From positions 29,872,055-29,936,054 of the forward strand of contig OY997649.1 of assembly GCA_963921795.1 (NCBI GenBank): 64,000 bases of DNA, given 5' to 3'. Positions 17,721-29,715 of the stretch are shown piece by piece (position 1 is the stretch's first letter; each line of letters starts with the position of its first letter). Origin of the DNA: Nannobrachium achirus (taxonomy: Eukaryota > Chordata > Actinopteri > Myctophiformes > Myctophidae). The notes beneath the pieces were generated by a model. It did no database searches, had not been told where the DNA came from, and was given only the letters and a program-made list of their open reading frames with translations. A program made the position numbers and the translations under genes.

Positions 17721-20700
17721 CTATACTAATTTGATGTATTCTTCTTCTTCTTCTACAGTGGCAGAGTATAATGCATTATATGTATGTTAATACATATAAT
17801 GCATTATGTTAAAGTGTTGCCGATGTATTTTGCCCTAAACATTGGAGAAATTAACGTGGTTTTGTGCTTCTGGCACAGAATGGAATCAGAATAATCTCAG
17901 ACAATATCCTATACCTTTGGCCATCATGAATGTTTGATGTATTTATCCATTTACAGGATGGCTCAGCAGAGAAATAATAGCAGAGTCTGAAATGTCAAAT
18001 GAGATCATTCTGAATGTGATATGGTATGAGGGTAGAGTTGCAGTTCAAGGACACAGCTACAGTACAAGAGGAAAATAACTTGCAACATATGACACTAAAG
18101 TGTAGGATAATATAATTGATTGAGTGATAAACTGGGCAGATGAAGGCATGTGTGTCCATTGTTCACAGTAAGACTAATGTGCATAGCTGAAAAAAGTAGT
18201 AGTGACAGGGCGGTATAGGGAGTTGCACCCCAGGAAATAGTTATAAAACCCAATTTAAACATACCCTTGTACATGAATAACTCCTCGCACAGTTCGTTTT
18301 ACATAATAAAAGCAAGGCAGAAATATGGCTCATAGTTATCAAAATACATAATCTTTATTGATACACAGTTAAATGTGTACACAGTCTAAATAGTAAAATA
18401 TCATTCATCGAATAATAAAACTGTTGTTCCACACCAGAGGTGAGGCATCATATACTATAGTTGTACTGGGTGTTTTCAGATGACATGGGTAGTTAAACTC
18501 AAATAATAACCCAAATAAATATTTAAAACCACTTAGGAACTAATAAAACAGGAAAACAATATTAGTATGACGATATCATGGTTGGCCCACATTTACGTAG
18601 AGCCAGCAACAGCTGGCGGGGCCTCATGTGGCTCAAGTTTGCTTGAGGCAGCGCGCCTCCGTCACGGTCAACTATACTTGGTTGATTAAAACCAAGTATA
18701 GCTGGTTTGGTTGGTGGAAAATATGTGGCGCAAGCTTTATTACTTTAGTGCACTTACCGGTAGATATCTGGCACCCACCAGTTGTGTCAGCCACCATCAT
18801 ATATGGATAATTTGTTATCAATAACTTTAATAGTGATGTAACTTGGATTTGATGGGGTACCTGTCATGCTTCACAACACGACTACTGCAAACGATCACCA
18901 GCCCATATGACATTTTCACATGAACAGACTGAACATTTCATTCCATTTACTGCATAATCAGGTAACAGGAGGAAGACTTGTAAATTATATCAAATGCAAA
19001 TCACCCACTAATCATTCTGCAACATGTCAGCTATGGCATAGTACATTTAATTATCCATTTACAACAGGATGACATCTATTGCTCAAAAAGGCAGGGCTTA
19101 GCTTGGCTAAGTACTGTGTTCCAAAAATTTATCAAATCCAGGAGATTCTGTCAGGTATGTGGCTCTGCCGTGTATGATATTGAGTTACTTTTGATAATGT
19201 CTGTGTTTGGATAAAAAGAAAATCTTACTCTTGGGATGAATTTGTACTTTTTCATTGGCAAGTTGTTCAGCATGAGGAGACACGTGTATTACAGTTTCAT
19301 GGCTCAAACAGGGCATTGTGGGTTTTGACATAGCCCTCTACCATATTGCCGACTTTCATAAAACATGACTGCACGGTTAGGCAATACTGCAAAATTTACA
19401 AAAAAACTTCAATAATAAAACCTACAGTAACAAAAGGGAAGCACGGACTGCGTGCTTGGCCCCCTAAAAATAACTTGTTGTGACCCAGTGGGATAGTGGC
19501 CTCCTGCATGATGTCAGACTTCCGTGCTCTATAGCCAAAGAGAGACTTGAAATATTTATGGAGGTGGTATGCTAAATCTCTGCAGACATACGTTTAGCCT
19601 GTCCCTGATTGAGGAAAGAGGATGGAATAGTATTATATACAGTAGGGCCTGATATATATCGGCCTGGATCTTCTGCTGGACTATTACAGAAGATTAATTC
19701 AAATGTGGAAAGAATATTTTTCCCAAGAAATGTAAGCAGGGTCAGGGTTACCTATTCTGCTGGTTATTGCCCCCTTTCCTGCTGTCTGTTCTCAGTGCCT
19801 ATGGTGGGGATTTTTATTGTATTCACAGATGACACCGCTTTTTATATTTTAGTGTTTTGTTTTTGACTCACTCCAGAGATAACTGTCCCGCACGCAGCCC
19901 TGAAATGATGCATGATAAATGAAGGTACAGCCAATACCAGAGTCAATTCAGTCAAGTCAACCTACAGAAAACCATTTTATTAATTCATGGTGTAACAATT
20001 GGCTTCTTGATAAATAATTAAGGCCATTCTGTGCTGACATACTGTATATCTAGTTGGTTGGTCGGACCGTCCAGCCAAAACACTTTGGTCCTAAACAGGG
20101 TATCTTGAAAACTACTGGCCAACTAGCTTAGCCAGACGCCAGATAGCCTGAATACTGTTGCTAAAGACTACCCTCTCACACTATAAGATTTTAAAAATAC
20201 TTTATAATGTTTTTTTTTTCAAAGATTTCAGTCTTTAGATGTGAGATGCCTCTAAAGATTAGATTTTTGATATTCTTGGAACAGAAGTCTCATGTCGGGG
20301 TAAAAATCGGGTCAAACTACCACCTCATACCTAATGATTTTATTACGACTCGACTGTGAAATCATTTGAAAGTCAGCAGGTGTAAGGCCAGCTTTAGTGC
20401 AGCCACACTATAGCCACACACACATGCACACAAACATCCTCACTCTCCCTCTCTCTTCTACTAATTAAATATTCTTGATTGTGCTTTTACTGAAAAGTAT
20501 CTGGTGACCCCTCCAAATGATTTGGCAACTCCTCAGAACTCCTCAGTTGTACCTGTTGCCAGAGAAGAGTAGTGCAGTACCCGCCATTACCATAGTACCT
20601 GGAGACAAGTCTCTGACATCAGTACTATGACCTTATGTTGATGGCATCATGCAGGAATCTCCATGTATGGACATAAAAGGGACACAGCACAGCACATTTC

Positions 20701-20798
20701 AATAATATGTAACCCACCCGCACGTAATCACTACATAATGTATAAAAGTGTGCAGTCAGGCAGTGTAGTATTTGCTGCAACAGGTAGCAGATTCTGTC
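17721..20798. other. no gene recognised
   Basis: Mostly featureless AT-rich DNA. Two local signals: a short hairpin near 17777-17812 with repeated TACATATAATGCATTATG, and at 18672-18705 the inverted words CTATACTTGGTTGATT and AACCAAGTATAG. Text near 18658-18690 (GCGCCTCCGTCACGGT, AACTATACTTGG) is shared with the MITE at 24932-25266. Confidence 0.45.
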
Positions 20799-21060
20799 TT
20801 AGGGCTCGAACACACTGTACGATATTTCGTGGTCGGCGAGTCATCAGATCGTTAGAGTATTTCACACTCCACGAGTGACTTTCTTGAAATTGGCTTGTTG
20901 TGGTTTTCGCCGACAAGATTGATCACCGTGAAGGGATCACACACTGCCAGACATTTCACCAGGATGCATCCCCGATTCATAGCCAATATTACATTTATTT
21001 TTATTCTAATTGTGCACGAGAGCGGGTGCTAATGATTTTTCGTCTCTCGCTGCACGTGCA

Positions 21061-21065
21061 CACGC

Positions 21066-21138
<73 letters not shown>
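21061..21138. repeat. (CA)n microsatellite
   Basis: An almost pure CA run with a CACGCA-rich left edge, lying inside the Harbinger-like MITE. Long HT/CV open frames over it are artefacts. Confidence 0.97.
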
Positions 21139-21141
<3 letters not shown>

Positions 21142-21304
21142 CGCACCTGTTCGATGTTTTCATAATAACAGCAGCCATGCTGCTGCATGGTTTTATCATA
21201 TTGTGAGATGCGTTGGTTTTATATTGCTGTGAAACGGCATCTATATTATGATGAAAGTCACGAAACAGACTATTTAACAGCAATATTACTACCAATAAGA
21301 CACC

Positions 21305-21381
21305 TAGCCTTACATTAAGACACTCCTGCATCCGCATTGTGAATGCGGAAGTCCCGGCAGCTCTATCTTAATGTAAGGCTA
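21305..21381. repeat. hairpin within a hairpin
   Basis: TAGCCTTACATTAAGA (21305-21320) pairs with TCTTAATGTAAGGCTA (21366-21381). Between them TCCGCATT-GTG-AATGCGGA forms a second perfect small hairpin. Confidence 0.85.
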
Positions 21382-21612
21382 CGAGAGAGCCAAATATCAA
21401 TCGCTAGATATCTAGAAACGCTCAGGAAGAAATCGCTGAGCGCTATAATCGCGTCCAGATCTTCTCGCAGTGCTTTTCACACACAACGAGCAAAACCTCG
21501 GCGAGCAAAGCCCAGTCTTGCGGCAGATCGCTGTTTTTGTTGGTGAGCGCCAAAAAATGGTCGGCGACAGCACAATCGGCTCAAAAGGTCGGGCAGTGTG
21601 TTCGAGCCCTTA

Positions 21613-21951
21613 CCCAGACACCAAAGTGCAAAAAAAGGTGAGCCATATCTGTTGTCTAAAATAAGAGGCTGCAGTCAAATGATATGACAGCATGGTATTT
21701 TGGGTGAGTATTGCGTGTTCTAGTGTTACAGGGCCTGGTTCAACTGGATTTCTCCTCCATTATTGAAGAGGACGTTTCCCTAGACTCACTGTCATTGTGT
21801 GCCTGGTTAGGGAGGGAGGTATAGGTGAAATATATTGTTCAGGTTGAAAAGCTTAGAATTCAGATGACACTGTCATGCAATTCCCTGACAGAATGAAATG
21901 TTTCTTGTGTTTGCCTGTTTGTACAGTACATGTGTTTTTCCAAAGAGTGTG

Positions 21952-21987
<36 letters not shown>

Positions 21988-23041
21988 TGGAGGAGGGGTG
22001 CTACAGTATACTCTGCATGGTTCACCGCATAAGTGAAAATAATGAAGTGAATCAAACTTTCAATTCAGTTGACTGAACAGAATCCTGGCTACAATTTTGA
22101 AACGTCTTAAATTCTAGCCGGGCTTTAGAGCTTATGAAACAGGATGTAACTCATCCAAAATCTGGAGGCCTCCTGTTGTCAACCAAAGCTTAAATCACTG
22201 AAACAAGTTCTCCTAATCAATACCCAACATGTGAGGTGATTTAATCCAAGAGACACAGCTCTGTTTTACAAGGCAGCTGCTAGAGGCCGCCCGGACGAAT
22301 AAACCTACAACTAGATAATATTTTGACTTGTATACAGGCATTAATTTCCCAGCAGAGGAAGTAAGTGTTCCATAAACTAAGCTGCCCTTGAGCCTGCAAT
22401 TATTGAGCTAGGGAAAAGGATCCAGCTGGCAGTGGATTGTCTTTCAGTTCTTTAGCTGAAACTAAGACCCCCCACCCCCCCATATGTCGAAAAAATATAT
22501 ATACCTACTCATCGTGACAATAAAGATAACACCTGCTCATCATGACAATGACTAACAGTAATGTGTTTAGGCTGCATATTCTACAGGCCAAATTTTAAGT
22601 GCAGAGGTGATTTCTGCATTGGCAGCCAACGGAAACTGTTGATTGTATGACTATAGACTTTAGAGATAATGTACTGATTGGCGTGATGTTTAGCAAATAT
22701 TGGCCTCCTGTTAGCGGTGCAGGCTGATGTGAAAGATTTAGGGCAGTGGTTTTTCCTTGGGCTCTAGGGAGTGTGTGCAAAGTTTCACACTGATTGGTAC
22801 ATTTATAGGCCAAAGCATGAATTTGGCCTGTGATGGCACCACCTTCAGGCAGATTTGAAAAAGCTAGGCCCACATTATGTGGGTGCAAATTTCACGTCAA
22901 CCGGATGATGCGTTCATGATTTGAGCCACACCTGACATTAACTTTCAATGTCACACTCTTGTGGCACACATTCCACATAATGGACAGTTCTACTGAAGAT
23001 GAGGTTGAAGTGATATGATTCAACAAAGGCAAACATGAAAA
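21613..23041. other. no gene; (CGTG)n run and a dispersed repeat piece
   Basis: A GTGCGTGC run lies at about 21946-21988. At 22790-22860 the text TAGGCCAAAGCATGAATTTGG and GCACCACC is shared with 36890-36940, so both are copies of a dispersed repeat of unknown family. No coding sequence was recognised. Confidence 0.45.
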
Positions 23042-23049
23042 CTGAGTAG

Positions 23050-23570
23050 CAGTGGTGGAAAGTAACTTACTTAAGTACTGTACTTAAGTACCATGCTGCG
23101 GTATTTGTACTTTATTGAGTATTTCCAATTTCCAATACTTTTACTTCTACTCCACTACATCTCAGATCCAAATATTGTACTTTTACTCCACTACTGTACA
23201 TGTATTTGAAAACTTGAGTTAGTAGTTACTTTGCAGGTATCAATTATAATATTTTAAAACATAACCACTTTAGCCCTATTTTATACCTAGGATATTTGAA
23301 AATAGCAGATCTACAAGCCGCTTGTTGTGATGCGACACGTTGTGGGCTCGTAGATCTGCTATTTTCAAACATTTCGTACTTTAAGTACTTTTTGATGTCA
23401 ATACTTTTATACTTTTACAAGTACATTTTGAATTCTGGGCATTTACTTGTAATGGAGTATCTACAGTGCAGTATTGATACTAACCCTGCCAAAAAAAAAC
23501 GTTTTCTATAATAAAAAAACGTCTTTTTAACTATGGCCTTCCCTGCCAGACGTCTTCTGGACGTCTTTAA

Positions 23571-23604
<34 letters not shown>

Positions 23605-23967
23605 TTTTTTTTCAAAAAATTAAAAAAAAAAAAAAAGAAATTGGACCTCCAACAGTGTATTAGGCATGATCGCGATCGCGAAATTGCATGTTTAACCCCC
23701 ATACCAACCCCATGTTTACATTTGAAGAAAACATAAGGGCTGCCTTCTCCTGAATGCCTGAACGGATTTCCAAGCGGATTTTTTTGTTTGAAAGCTGTGA
23801 AAAGCATGCACATGCATAGTGCATGATATGTGCACGAATGTGTGCACCAGCGTGCACACAATTTTTTTTAACCCTTTGTTGGCGAAACGGCAATATAAGA
23901 GGTCCCACTTTAAATATGGCACCGACTGAGTTAAGTGCACAAAATGTGAGTACTTTTTCCACCTCTG
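23050..23967. mobile_element. hAT-like MITE, family A (copy 2)
   Basis: It starts CAGTGGTGGAAAGTAACT and ends AGTACTTTTTCCACCTCTG, an inverted pair with a few changes. Perfect 8-bp target duplications CTGAGTAG lie at 23042-23049 and 23968-23975. The left half matches copy 1 (758-1461) and keeps the site into which MITE B jumped in that copy. The block about 23480-23940 is absent from copy 1; it contains an A-run/TA/T-run near-palindrome at about 23570-23620 and is probably a later insertion. It is noncoding despite a 148-codon low-complexity frame. Confidence 0.85.
23295..23369. repeat. shared hairpin, copy 3
   Basis: The arm TTTGAAAATAGCAGATC at 23295 pairs with GATCTGCTATTTTCAAA ending at 23369. 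The middle is more diverged than in other copies (left AAGCCGCTTG, right GTTGTGGGCTC), leaving a larger loop. Confidence 0.85.
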
Positions 23968-23975
23968 CTGAGTAG

Positions 23976-24415
23976 TCACGGTTGGCCAGCAGCAAAAGGG
24001 ATGACAATCTCAATCTATTGAACTGGATCCCCTGGACACCGGATCCAGCAGGTAACAGGCATTGTGCGGCAGATGTCCCAGGCTGGGGCCTCGTCCGTCA
24101 TTGAAAGGGGTGACAGTGAGACAGAAATCTCTCCTAGTTTGACCAGCCTCACTCTGGCTGATGAGCAGCACAACCCGATAGGGTTCACAGGACGTTGGAC
24201 AGAGGTGAGAGCTGGGCGGGGTGGGGTTTCTGTCTGATATCAGCTAGTGGGACGTTCAGCCCGTGCCAGAGCAGATAGCTGAGTATGTGTTGACTGCAGG
24301 GTTTTGTATCTTAAGTTGGCAATGAGGGGGACGTAATTTGACACTTTTTACATTGACTTGCCAGTTGATGTCTGAACAAGTCCTTTGGCACTTACTGTAA
24401 ATCATATACTTTGTC
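23976..24415. other. no gene recognised
   Basis: Ordinary sequence between repeats; no domain or RNA gene recognised. Confidence 0.4.
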
Positions 24416-24660
24416 GACCAGGGTCCCCTAGTGGTCTACTTGGTCCCCTTCTTTTTACCCTGAATCTATTCACAGAAAAATGCATTGCATTGTAATGTGT
24501 TGTGAGCTTGTATATCTGCTATTTCTGCTAAATATTCGCCTAGAATAAGGACGTTAGGGTTCATCTGTTTAATAAGAAAAACTGATCATATCACAAACTG
24601 TGTGAGTATGCATTATTATTGCCATTATTAGGGGGCCAAACTTGCAGTGCTTAGGCACCC
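24416..24660. mobile_element. partial relative of MITE D with half a hairpin
   Basis: GTTGTGAGCTTGTATATCTGC at about 24499-24519 is the right arm of the shared hairpin. It is followed by TAAGGACGTTAGGGTTCATC, the text that follows the hairpin in family D. Upstream CAGGGTCCCCTAGTGG resembles that family's ends. Left arm and right terminus are lost. Confidence 0.55.
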
Positions 24661-24931
24661 TTTTGTATTTGTTAATGTTATTATTTTTGCATATAGCTTT
24701 TTGCATATCCCATTGCTTGGCCCCCATATTGCTGCTAGCAGCTATATTTATTTACAACTTTAGATGCGTAAAATTACTTTGCATTTGGAACACATTGGTA
24801 GGATGGAGTGCACTCCATGCCCAAGTAATGAGTTCATGAAACGGTGGTACAATTCAATAGGAAACAGTCCCACTTAATCAATCAGTCATCTAACATATCA
24901 TTTTCCGAATGTCTGTCTGTCTGTCTTAGTG

Positions 24932-25266
24932 GCGAGAAGTGAAATTGGCGGATGTTTTTACCAAAGCCACGCCCCTCGTGGCTTGGGAGCAACGAATCAG
25001 AGCACAACGGTGGGGGACCAAAGTCAGGGGGACGAAGATTTAATATTCTGTCCATATCGTGTGGCGCTGAGTTGGCTCATGCGACCTTCGCAACTGCTCG
25101 GCACGGCGACTCGCTCGCTGCCGCTCGCTCAGCGGTTTCTCACAGGGCTCAAGGTCGCCTCCGTCATGGTTTTGTTAATAACTATACTTGGTCAAAACAG
25201 CGAGAGAAAAGCACTTCCGCAGTGGACGTGGCTTTGGTAAAAATCTCAGCTGATTTCACTCCTCGC
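24932..25266. mobile_element. MITE with about 50-bp inverted ends
   Basis: TTTTTACCAAAGCCACG (24955-24971) and CGTGGCTTTGGTAAAAA (25227-25243) are perfect complements. The pairing extends outward with mismatches over GCGAGAAGTGAAAT against ATTTCACTCCTCGC. The interior includes CGCTCGCTGCCGCTCGCTC and AACTATACTTGG. The superfamily is not identified; a clear target duplication was not found. Open frames of about 110 codons here are chance. Confidence 0.65.
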
Positions 25267-25783
25267 GTCCGAGTGTCTTTCTGTCTCTGAGTGTCTGTCA
25301 GTCTGATCCATTTCTTCCGTTTCTCCTCTGTGACTGGAGCAATTGATCTGAATCACCATGACCATTAGCATATGAACAGACCTGACCTAACTGCGAAGCC
25401 TGTTTGTCACTTTCACAAATTGTATTCTGTATATTAGCATTTTTATGGCTTATTCCTTTGTCGCCAGGGTTACAGCCACCGAACTGCCCTCCAAGCTATG
25501 GGACGATTGTGTGTACGATTGTGTGTATCTATCTATTCTGCATCTAGCATGAGGTGAAAACTCAAATCTTTGCTTCTGGGGGTCCCTGGCATGGGCGTTG
25601 ATTTTTCTCTATTCAATGGGGTGCCTACATTTGCATTGCTATGGGAGTAAGGTGTGAAAATCGGCAAAGTAGCAGGAATGTGGATGAGTGAGATGACTCA
25701 GATGAGGGAGAACTGTCTATAATTGGGTGCCTTAGCTACCAGGCGTACCCTATATTTCCGCCCATGGTCCCTGGCTACACTTG

Positions 25784-25966
<183 letters not shown>

Positions 25967-26004
25967 GGGGGGGGGAGACACTGCTATGTCTATTTATGTG
26001 TGCG

Positions 26005-26480
26005 AGTGCTGTAACTGTCTCATATCTTCGAACAGGTATGGAATAACTTAAGTGGCAGCAACCACAGTTGCCAACCCATGCAACTCAGTCTTGCTAATCA
26101 AAATGCACCCGAATGACCAATGTTGTATACAATACATATTAACACATACATAATCCCCATACTTCATTGACAGTCAAACTATTTACCTCATTTTGATTTT
26201 TATTCATCATAAATATTGTATGCTACTTTTATTTCAAAGTATGATGTTTGACCATGTTTACTGATATTCACAATTATAGCAAAGCAATTCTTCTACACAT
26301 TTATCAACATAAGCTGTCTCAATACATTGCACTCCTCCATGATGCAAGCACCAGTTAAAGTTACTTTCCATCCCTTATATACTGTGTGCACAGTGTGCAC
26401 CACATAATCCCACATTCTGCACATAATTTCGGAGCACACATTCAAACGGGTAAGGGGTAGTTAGTAATAATTGAACAGCT
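26005..26480. repeat. dispersed repeat F, uninterrupted copy
   Basis: Words such as TCTTCGAACAGGTATGG, CACCAGTTAAAGTTACTTTC, ATTCTGCACATA and ACATTCAAACGGGTAAGG recur in the same order at 30095-30310 and 34062-34090, where the LINE splits them. It directly follows a long GT microsatellite; the other copy follows a CT microsatellite. The family is unknown. Confidence 0.6.
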
Positions 26481-27196
26481 GTTTGCTTAACGCCTTGTGT
26501 TGTCTGTAAGGCTCAATTTGTATTCAACCTTTCCACATTACGGGACAGTTTGTATACTGATCTGTCATGTATTTGTTATCAGCCACAGTGAGCCACTCAG
26601 AGTGTTGTCTTTCTAAACAAGCAATGTATGACAATAGAGGGAGGATTAACATCCAGATAATGGGAACCTGATCATCAACTTTCCTATGGGCTCTCAACTA
26701 CAGTATTCATTAGGTATTCATGAGATAGACAGTACCTGTACTCAGTTGTCAAGCCCTGTCACATACAGTACCATTTTACCGTGGCTCTTAATATATCCAA
26801 TTTAGAGCTTTGAGTGGTATTAGAGTGTGGCAATTATTTCTTTGCCCATAGCATCTCAAAATGAAGGATAAACAACATGAACCATGTTCATTTGGTATTA
26901 AACTGTTTTATATTCATAAAGGGTCACTGCTCAGTGCACAGCCAGCACCAACAGCTAAACACAGTAAACAAGACAAAAAGGATGACAAGCAAATTAAGCC
27001 TCAGGTCAAGGCATCATATCAAGTTTATTACTTTATTGATAGTTCACCTAATGTACTGTATGTGTACTGTGAACCAAACACACACATGGAGGCCAAGGTA
27101 AAACAATAATGGATGTAAACATGAGCAGTAAACAATACAGCTCCACAATTATACAGTAATCCAGACTACAGTATTTAGATTGACTGTAAATATCTT
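26481..27196. other. no gene recognised
   Basis: AT-rich; the 82-codon frame at 26861-27109 has no recognisable domain. Confidence 0.4.
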
Positions 27197-27204
27197 GTGA
27201 TGGG

Positions 27205-27307
27205 TCGTCCGGATCGGGAATCGAACCGGCGCCGCCGCCAGGCATCCATGCCTATGTTGCAATGCCTAAGTGGTATGCACCTGGACCAGTAGGCCAGCGG
27301 GCACCCC
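27205..27307 (-). mobile_element. tRNA-derived SINE-like insertion
   Basis: The direct repeat GTGATGGG flanks it at 27197-27204 and 27308-27315. On the minus strand it starts GGGTGCCCGCTGGCC, has an A-box-like TGGCCTACTGG and a perfect Pol III B box GGTTCGATTCCC, and ends GGACGACCC. At 103 nt it is too long for a normal tRNA, and it lacks a visible SINE body or tail. It may be a retroposed tRNA-like RNA or a head-only SINE. Confidence 0.6.
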
Positions 27308-27597
27308 GTGATGGGATTTTCACATGAATGCATGCATTTATATATTAATGTATTGTTGTAAAGAGCATAAGAGTCAGTGTTCATTTTGAGCTCAGAATGC
27401 ATCTGTGATCCTAGTAGAATGTGTGTATTTCTGTCTCCACTGCCAATATGCTTTATAATAAAATAAGAGTTAATACATCCGTCACACAAAGCAGCATGAA
27501 GAAAGACTATCCAGTTGACAAACTTGATGTGTGTGTGCAGAGTTCGAGTTATACTCCGAGAGCTATGGGGTCCCTCTAGCGGCGCCGAAGGCGCTGC

Positions 27598-27662
27598 CGA
27601 AAAATAGGGCCCCCATAGTTATGGGGGTGGCCCCCATAGTTATGGGGGCCCTATTTTTCGGG
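27598..27662. repeat. large near-perfect palindrome
   Basis: CCGAAAAATAGGGCCCCCAT at the left is exactly complementary to ATGGGGGCCCTATTTTTCGG at the right. The centre CCCCCATAGTTATGGGGG appears twice as a smaller palindrome. It sits about 60 bp inside the left end of the hAT-like element. Confidence 0.9.
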
Positions 27663-27952
27663 TATAAAGTCGGCTAAAACGAGTATTTTCCTATATTAAA
27701 TCATATTAAATCAGGTACTTTTCGGTATATAGTCTGGATTTCTTGGTACCAACAGTCAGACAACAAGTGCCAGTTTCATAAAATCATTCAGTTCCCAGAG
27801 CTTTTCAGTTAATCTACTTAGTTACTTTACACCACTGTCTACAACAGCAAGCAAACATTTTAGCCCGTGAACCTGTCTACAACAGCAAGTATGATGGTTC
27901 CCAAACTTTTTAGCCCGTGAACCAAGAGACATTACTACCTTGTACCAAACAA

Positions 27953-28019
27953 GTAGTGAAAATAGCAGATGTACAAGCTCACAACGAGTTGCTTCGCACT
28001 GTGTTCAGTGCGTTGTGAC
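27953..28019. repeat. shared hairpin, left arm with decayed right arm
   Basis: AGTAGTGAAAATAGCAG, then TACAAGCTCACAACG, match the left arm. GCGTTGTGACCCATAC is a diverged start of the right arm. The preceding AGTAGTG is also found before the copy at 39141. Confidence 0.65.
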
Positions 28020-29408
28020 CCATACAACGTGTCTGCCACATCGGTCCAGACCCCAGTGTTAGGAAACAGCTAGCCTCGGAAACCCAGGCTTCATTGGCGA
28101 TGGTTCTGGTACACCATAGCCATTAGCCACTAGCTAGCCCAAACGTTAGCCTAGCCAGGCAGCACAGCAGCATAACATAGCATTCATTCATCATTACAAG
28201 TCTATAGCCACGAGCCCACGACTCACCAGTGAGGACGCCAGGGCTAGCAGAGGGCGATGTTTAATGTCTTCATAGCCTAGGTTGTGTTGTCTTGGTGTTC
28301 TGTATATTCCTTTATGGCCGTATTGTAATAATCCACCGAGTCCATGACGCATCAGTTACGCACGGAGAGACAGACGTTCAGACAAGTTAAAAGGGAAGTC
28401 CTTTGAAAGCCATTTCCTCTCTGAACAGTGCCCAGAAGCACATTTCAAAACAAGAGCCTTTCTTTTTTTTTTTTGTCTATACAATCGATCATCAACACAT
28501 GTTTATTTTGAAATTGTACTGGAAATAGAAGTAGCCAATAGCTCCTACTTCACGCCACTGATGTCAGAGCCTCTACTTGCCGATCGGCAATATTTTCCCC
28601 CCAACCCCCCTTTAGGGGGTGCGGTGGGACGTGGGGGAGGGGGTGCGGCCGCACCCCCAGCACCCCTACTTCCCTCGGGTATGGTCTTGCTAAGACAGCG
28701 TTGTTTTGTTTGGTTGTTTTGTTGCTCTCCGGCGTGTCCGCCTTCCTTTGCCGTCCGGGCCGTGGCTAGAAGTGCAAAGACTCGATGCAGTGGTTCCTAG
28801 CTTAGCCTATGCCCAGGCCATGGCGAGACCACGCAGCTGGGTAGGTCTGCATCCAGCTGGGGGAAAGGTAGGAACCATTGCAGCGAGTGTGTTATAACCC
28901 GGACGGTAAAGGAAGACTCACACCCCACATTAAATGCGCCTGATTTATAATAATACAATTAATAGTAGGATTAAACGGTGTGATGTCATTGTTCAGTCTT
29001 ACTGTCTAACATGTTTATTTAGTATATCTAGTTAACATAAATAATATAAATTCTTCCAATGGAACATAAAAAAAAAAAAAAAACACACTTAGAAAAAAAG
29101 AGACCCCAAAGGGGGTTGTTGACTATGGGGTCCCAGACTTTAACTATGGGAGCTAAGCTCCCACTGGCCCCCGCATAACTCGAACCCTGTGTGTGTGTCT
29201 GTAGCACTGGTACAGTAGCCTCGCAGGCCATACCGAGCTACGTCATCACCAATGTGCTTCCTTTCTCGGTCTGGTGGTCCTCCCATAGAGTCTCCTTATG
29301 AGAACTTACGTTCTAATTTCCAATCAAATGGCTGCATTTGGAGCGACCCGCCTCACAGCGCTCCTGATTGATCGAGCGGCTGCTGCAGCTCACATTTTGT
29401 AAACAAAC

Positions 29409-29580
29409 ATGGCGGTCCCCATGCCCGACGCGATTTCACAAATCGCAAATAAAAGCTGCATTAAGCGAAGTTTTATCTGAAATCAACAGAATCTCAGAAC
29501 TTAAAAAAGAACAACAGTTTGCACTTTTGGAATTTCTGTCTGGAAAAGACGTATTTGATGTTCTCCCGACGATGTTTTGA
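29409..29580 (+). pseudogene. fragment resembling the N-terminus of a RecQ-like helicase
   Basis: One frame gives LKKEQQFALLEFLSGKDVFD followed by VLPT, very like the Q-motif and pre-Walker-A stretch (KxEQ...GKDVFxxLPTGxGKS) of the repetitive RecQ-like helicase genes common in fish. The Walker A GFGKS is missing: the frame runs to MF and stops at 29580. The ATG at 29409 (MAVPMPDAIS) is in another frame from the helicase-like part, so at least one frameshift separates them. It is probably a 5' exon fragment or retroposed scrap. Family identity is from motif memory only. Confidence 0.4.
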
Positions 29581-29673
29581 TGCGCTGATGACTACTGACT
29601 GGACTGTCAGTCAAAGTGAGTAATACGTCATCGCGTAATGCGTTGTCTATCCATTATATAATTTTAGAGAGAG

Positions 29674-29715
29674 GTCAGTCAGTCAGTCAGTCAGTCAGTC
29701 AGTCAGTCAGTCAGT
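29674..29715. repeat. (AGTC)n microsatellite
   Basis: About ten AGTC/CAGT units in tandem. Confidence 0.95.

Larger units (their letters stand above)
20802..21609. mobile_element. PIF/Harbinger-like MITE
   Basis: Ends GGGCTCGAACACACTG and CAGTGTGTTCGAGCCC are perfect inverted repeats flanked by TTA at 20799-20801 and 21610-21612. A 3-bp TTA/TWA target duplication is the hallmark of PIF/Harbinger. GGTCGGCGA-type words repeat near both ends. The interior holds a CA microsatellite and an inverted repeat at 21305-21381. No transposase frame is seen, so it is non-autonomous (808 bp). Confidence 0.8.
27538..29189. mobile_element. hAT-like non-autonomous element, 1.65 kb
   Basis: It starts CAGAGTTCGAGTTATAC and ends, in complement, CAGGGTTCGAGTTATGC. 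The flanks are TGTGTGTG on both sides, which could be an 8-bp duplication or simply a GT-rich target. The interior is mixed: a large palindrome (27598-27662), a second-MITE-like block containing GTTCCCAAACTTTTTAGCCC with half of the shared hairpin, and GC-rich text near 28590-28670 (GTGCGGCCGCACCCCC). Short open frames (28561-28897) have no recognisable domain. Confidence 0.65.

Noticed and set aside
23415-23861. 148-codon minus-strand frame
   Set aside because: It crosses A/T homopolymers and TA repeats inside a MITE and has no recognisable domain.
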